From NCBI GenBank assembly GCA_007116995.1, contig SKHL01000067.1, positions 1-12,041 on the forward strand: a stretch of 12,041 bases of DNA, read 5' to 3'. The notes beneath the pieces are model-generated. The model did no database searches. It was not told the origin of the DNA and was given only the letters and a program-made list of their open reading frames with translations. Of the stretch, positions 11,354 to 12,041 are shown piece after piece. Both the position numbers and the translations under genes were made by a program. Positions within the stretch are counted from its first letter, which is position 1; the number at the start of each line of letters is the position of its first letter. Source of the DNA: Limnochordia bacterium (GTDB lineage Bacteria; Bacillota; Limnochordia; Darwinibacteriales; DTU012).

Positions 11354-11595
11354 GCCGCGTCCCTCCAGGTGTCAGTGTCTCGCCACGCGCCCGCGTCCGA
11401 CCAAGCGCCGGACGCCAGCAGCCAGGGGTCTTGCGTCGGCAGCTCTGCCACGCTGCCCGGAATGCGCCGCCACACGCCGCCCACAATCTCGGGCCGGCTC
11501 CAGGTCCCGGCTGCGTCCGTCGCGACGCTCCACTGGCCGCTGAGCGAGTCCCGCGCCCATACGCCGGGGATCTCGAAATTCTGGTGCCGGATCAT
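11350..11595 (-). CDS. Trp-rich small tail adaptor protein (81 aa)
   Basis: Not assigned to a named family. Eight tryptophans in 81 residues fall at W13, W22, W32, W42, W58, W65, W71 and W77. The first four are spaced 9-10 residues apart, and the C-terminus repeats the unit GAWSDAGAWRDTDTWRD. Short G-x-W repeats like this are found in small tail or baseplate connector proteins, where they form tandem beta-turn units. Start and stop both overlap neighbours (ATGA), placing the gene between the Ig-like tail protein and the tail spike. It may form the attachment for the spike. No clear ribosome binding site precedes it, so translation probably depends on coupling. Confidence 0.7.
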   Translation of the reverse strand: MIRHQNFEIPGVWARDSLSGQWSVATDAAGTWSRPEIVGGVWRRIPGSVAELPTQDPWLLASGAWSDAGAWRDTDTWRDAA

Positions 11596-11915
11596 TCAGG
11601 CAGCCTCACGGATTTCTCCACGGCGAAAGTCGTTTCCGCCACCGTCTGGTCTTCGCCGTCCCGCTGCGCGCGGACATGCAGCAGGAAGGCGCCGGTTTCG
11701 CCCTCGAAAGTGGCCGGAGGGAAAGACACTTGGCAAATCCCGCCGAGCGCATTGACGATGGAGACAGTCCCGGCATACCGCGTGGCGTCGGTGCCGCCGA
11801 CTCTCCGCGCCGCCGCCTCGATCGTGGCGTTGGTCAGGTCGAAAGGATCGTCGCCCGGCTGCTTCAGGATCGGGATGCGGAAGCTGATGCTGTTGAGGTC
11901 GTAGATTTTTTTCAT
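11592..11915 (-). CDS. Ig-like / BppU-N-like phage tail protein (107 aa)
   Basis: The protein starts MKKIYDLNSISFRIPILKQPGDDPFDLTNATIEAAARR and is a beta-sandwich by eye: strands FRIPI, DLTNATIEAAARR, GTVSIVN, GICQVSFPPATF, GAFLLHVRA, TVAETTFAVE. The order 'DLTNAT-I-x-x-x-A ... G-x-x-x-V-x-F-P ... G-x-F-L-x-x-V-x-A' resembles the N-terminal domain of baseplate upper proteins and similar Ig-fold tail proteins that plug receptor-binding proteins into the tail. An AGGAGG box (complement of 11923-11928) is well placed before the ATG. Neighbours on both sides overlap by 4 bp. It probably belongs to the baseplate or neck of the spike assembly. Confidence 0.72.
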   Translation of the reverse strand: MKKIYDLNSISFRIPILKQPGDDPFDLTNATIEAAARRVGGTDATRYAGTVSIVNALGGICQVSFPPATFEGETGAFLLHVRAQRDGEDQTVAETTFAVEKSVRLPE

Positions 11916-12041
11916 GCTTCATCCTCCTGCGCCTGCATTCGCAGGTCAATCCACCGCCCATCGGGCACATCCATCGGCGCCCCGCGCTCGATGCGCCCGG
12001 CCTGCCACGTCGGCTCTCCCACCCACACGGTCAGCACGCCG
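11912..12041 (-). CDS. C-terminal end of an upstream tail gene (partial)
   Basis: The reading frame is open to the window edge and ends with a TGA overlapping the next start (ATGA). The visible 42 residues end RWIDLRMQAQEDEA and include VLTVWVGEPTWQAG. No family can be recognised from this fragment. By position it should be a tail or baseplate protein translated just before the Ig-like protein. Its final codons contain the AGGAGG box for that gene. Confidence 0.6.
   Translation of the reverse strand, partial: GVLTVWVGEPTWQAGRIERGAPMDVPDGRWIDLRMQAQEDEA

Overview
The window looks like part of a temperate tailed-phage genome or prophage of a high-GC alphaproteobacterium, most likely Rhodobacteraceae (Rhodobacter/Paracoccus-like). 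The reasons are a GC content near 68-70% outside the tail-spike module, dense gene packing with ATGA/TGATG/GTGA start-stop overlaps, and familiar phage families: ERF recombinase, NinB, HNH, M15 endolysin, spanins, pectin-lyase-fold tail spike and LamG-like tail protein. No integrase, repressor, replication initiator, packaging or capsid gene lies inside the window, so host and phage type are inferences.

Left arm (1-6086, all + strand): an early or recombination region of about 17 small genes. It opens with a 67-aa protein of unknown role, a short lipoprotein, a 'GGPAFP' phage protein and four small unknown proteins. Next comes the recombination cassette: ERF single-strand annealing protein (1934-2605), an Ala/Glu-rich coiled-coil protein (2617-3321), NinB (3321-3719) and an HNH nuclease (3716-4060). 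After it come a single-pass membrane protein and a run of small accessory phage proteins (4057-6086), including an Ea22-like protein.

Right arm (12041-6031, all - strand): one late transcription unit read toward the left arm. In transcription order it carries the end of a tail gene running off the window, an Ig-like/BppU-N-like tail protein, a Trp-rich adaptor, an 834-aa tail spike, a 288-aa LamG-like tail protein and a conserved 138-aa protein. The lysis block follows: a 50-aa two-helix membrane protein, a membrane-anchored coiled-coil protein, an M15 peptidase endolysin, a holin-like protein, and overlapping Rz/Rz1 spanins. Every junction in this unit overlaps except the 61-bp endolysin-holin gap, which carries three GTTAAC hexamers.

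The two arms converge and overlap by 56 bp. A perfect 11-bp inverted repeat inside the Rz1 gene, 12 bp beyond the stop of the last left-arm gene, is the best candidate for a terminator between them. I see no clear novel defence or counter-defence system. The least ordinary features are the duplicated domain at both ends of the tail spike, the low-GC receptor-binding module, the convergent overlap with its hairpin, the several candidate holins, and the group of unrecognised small early proteins.
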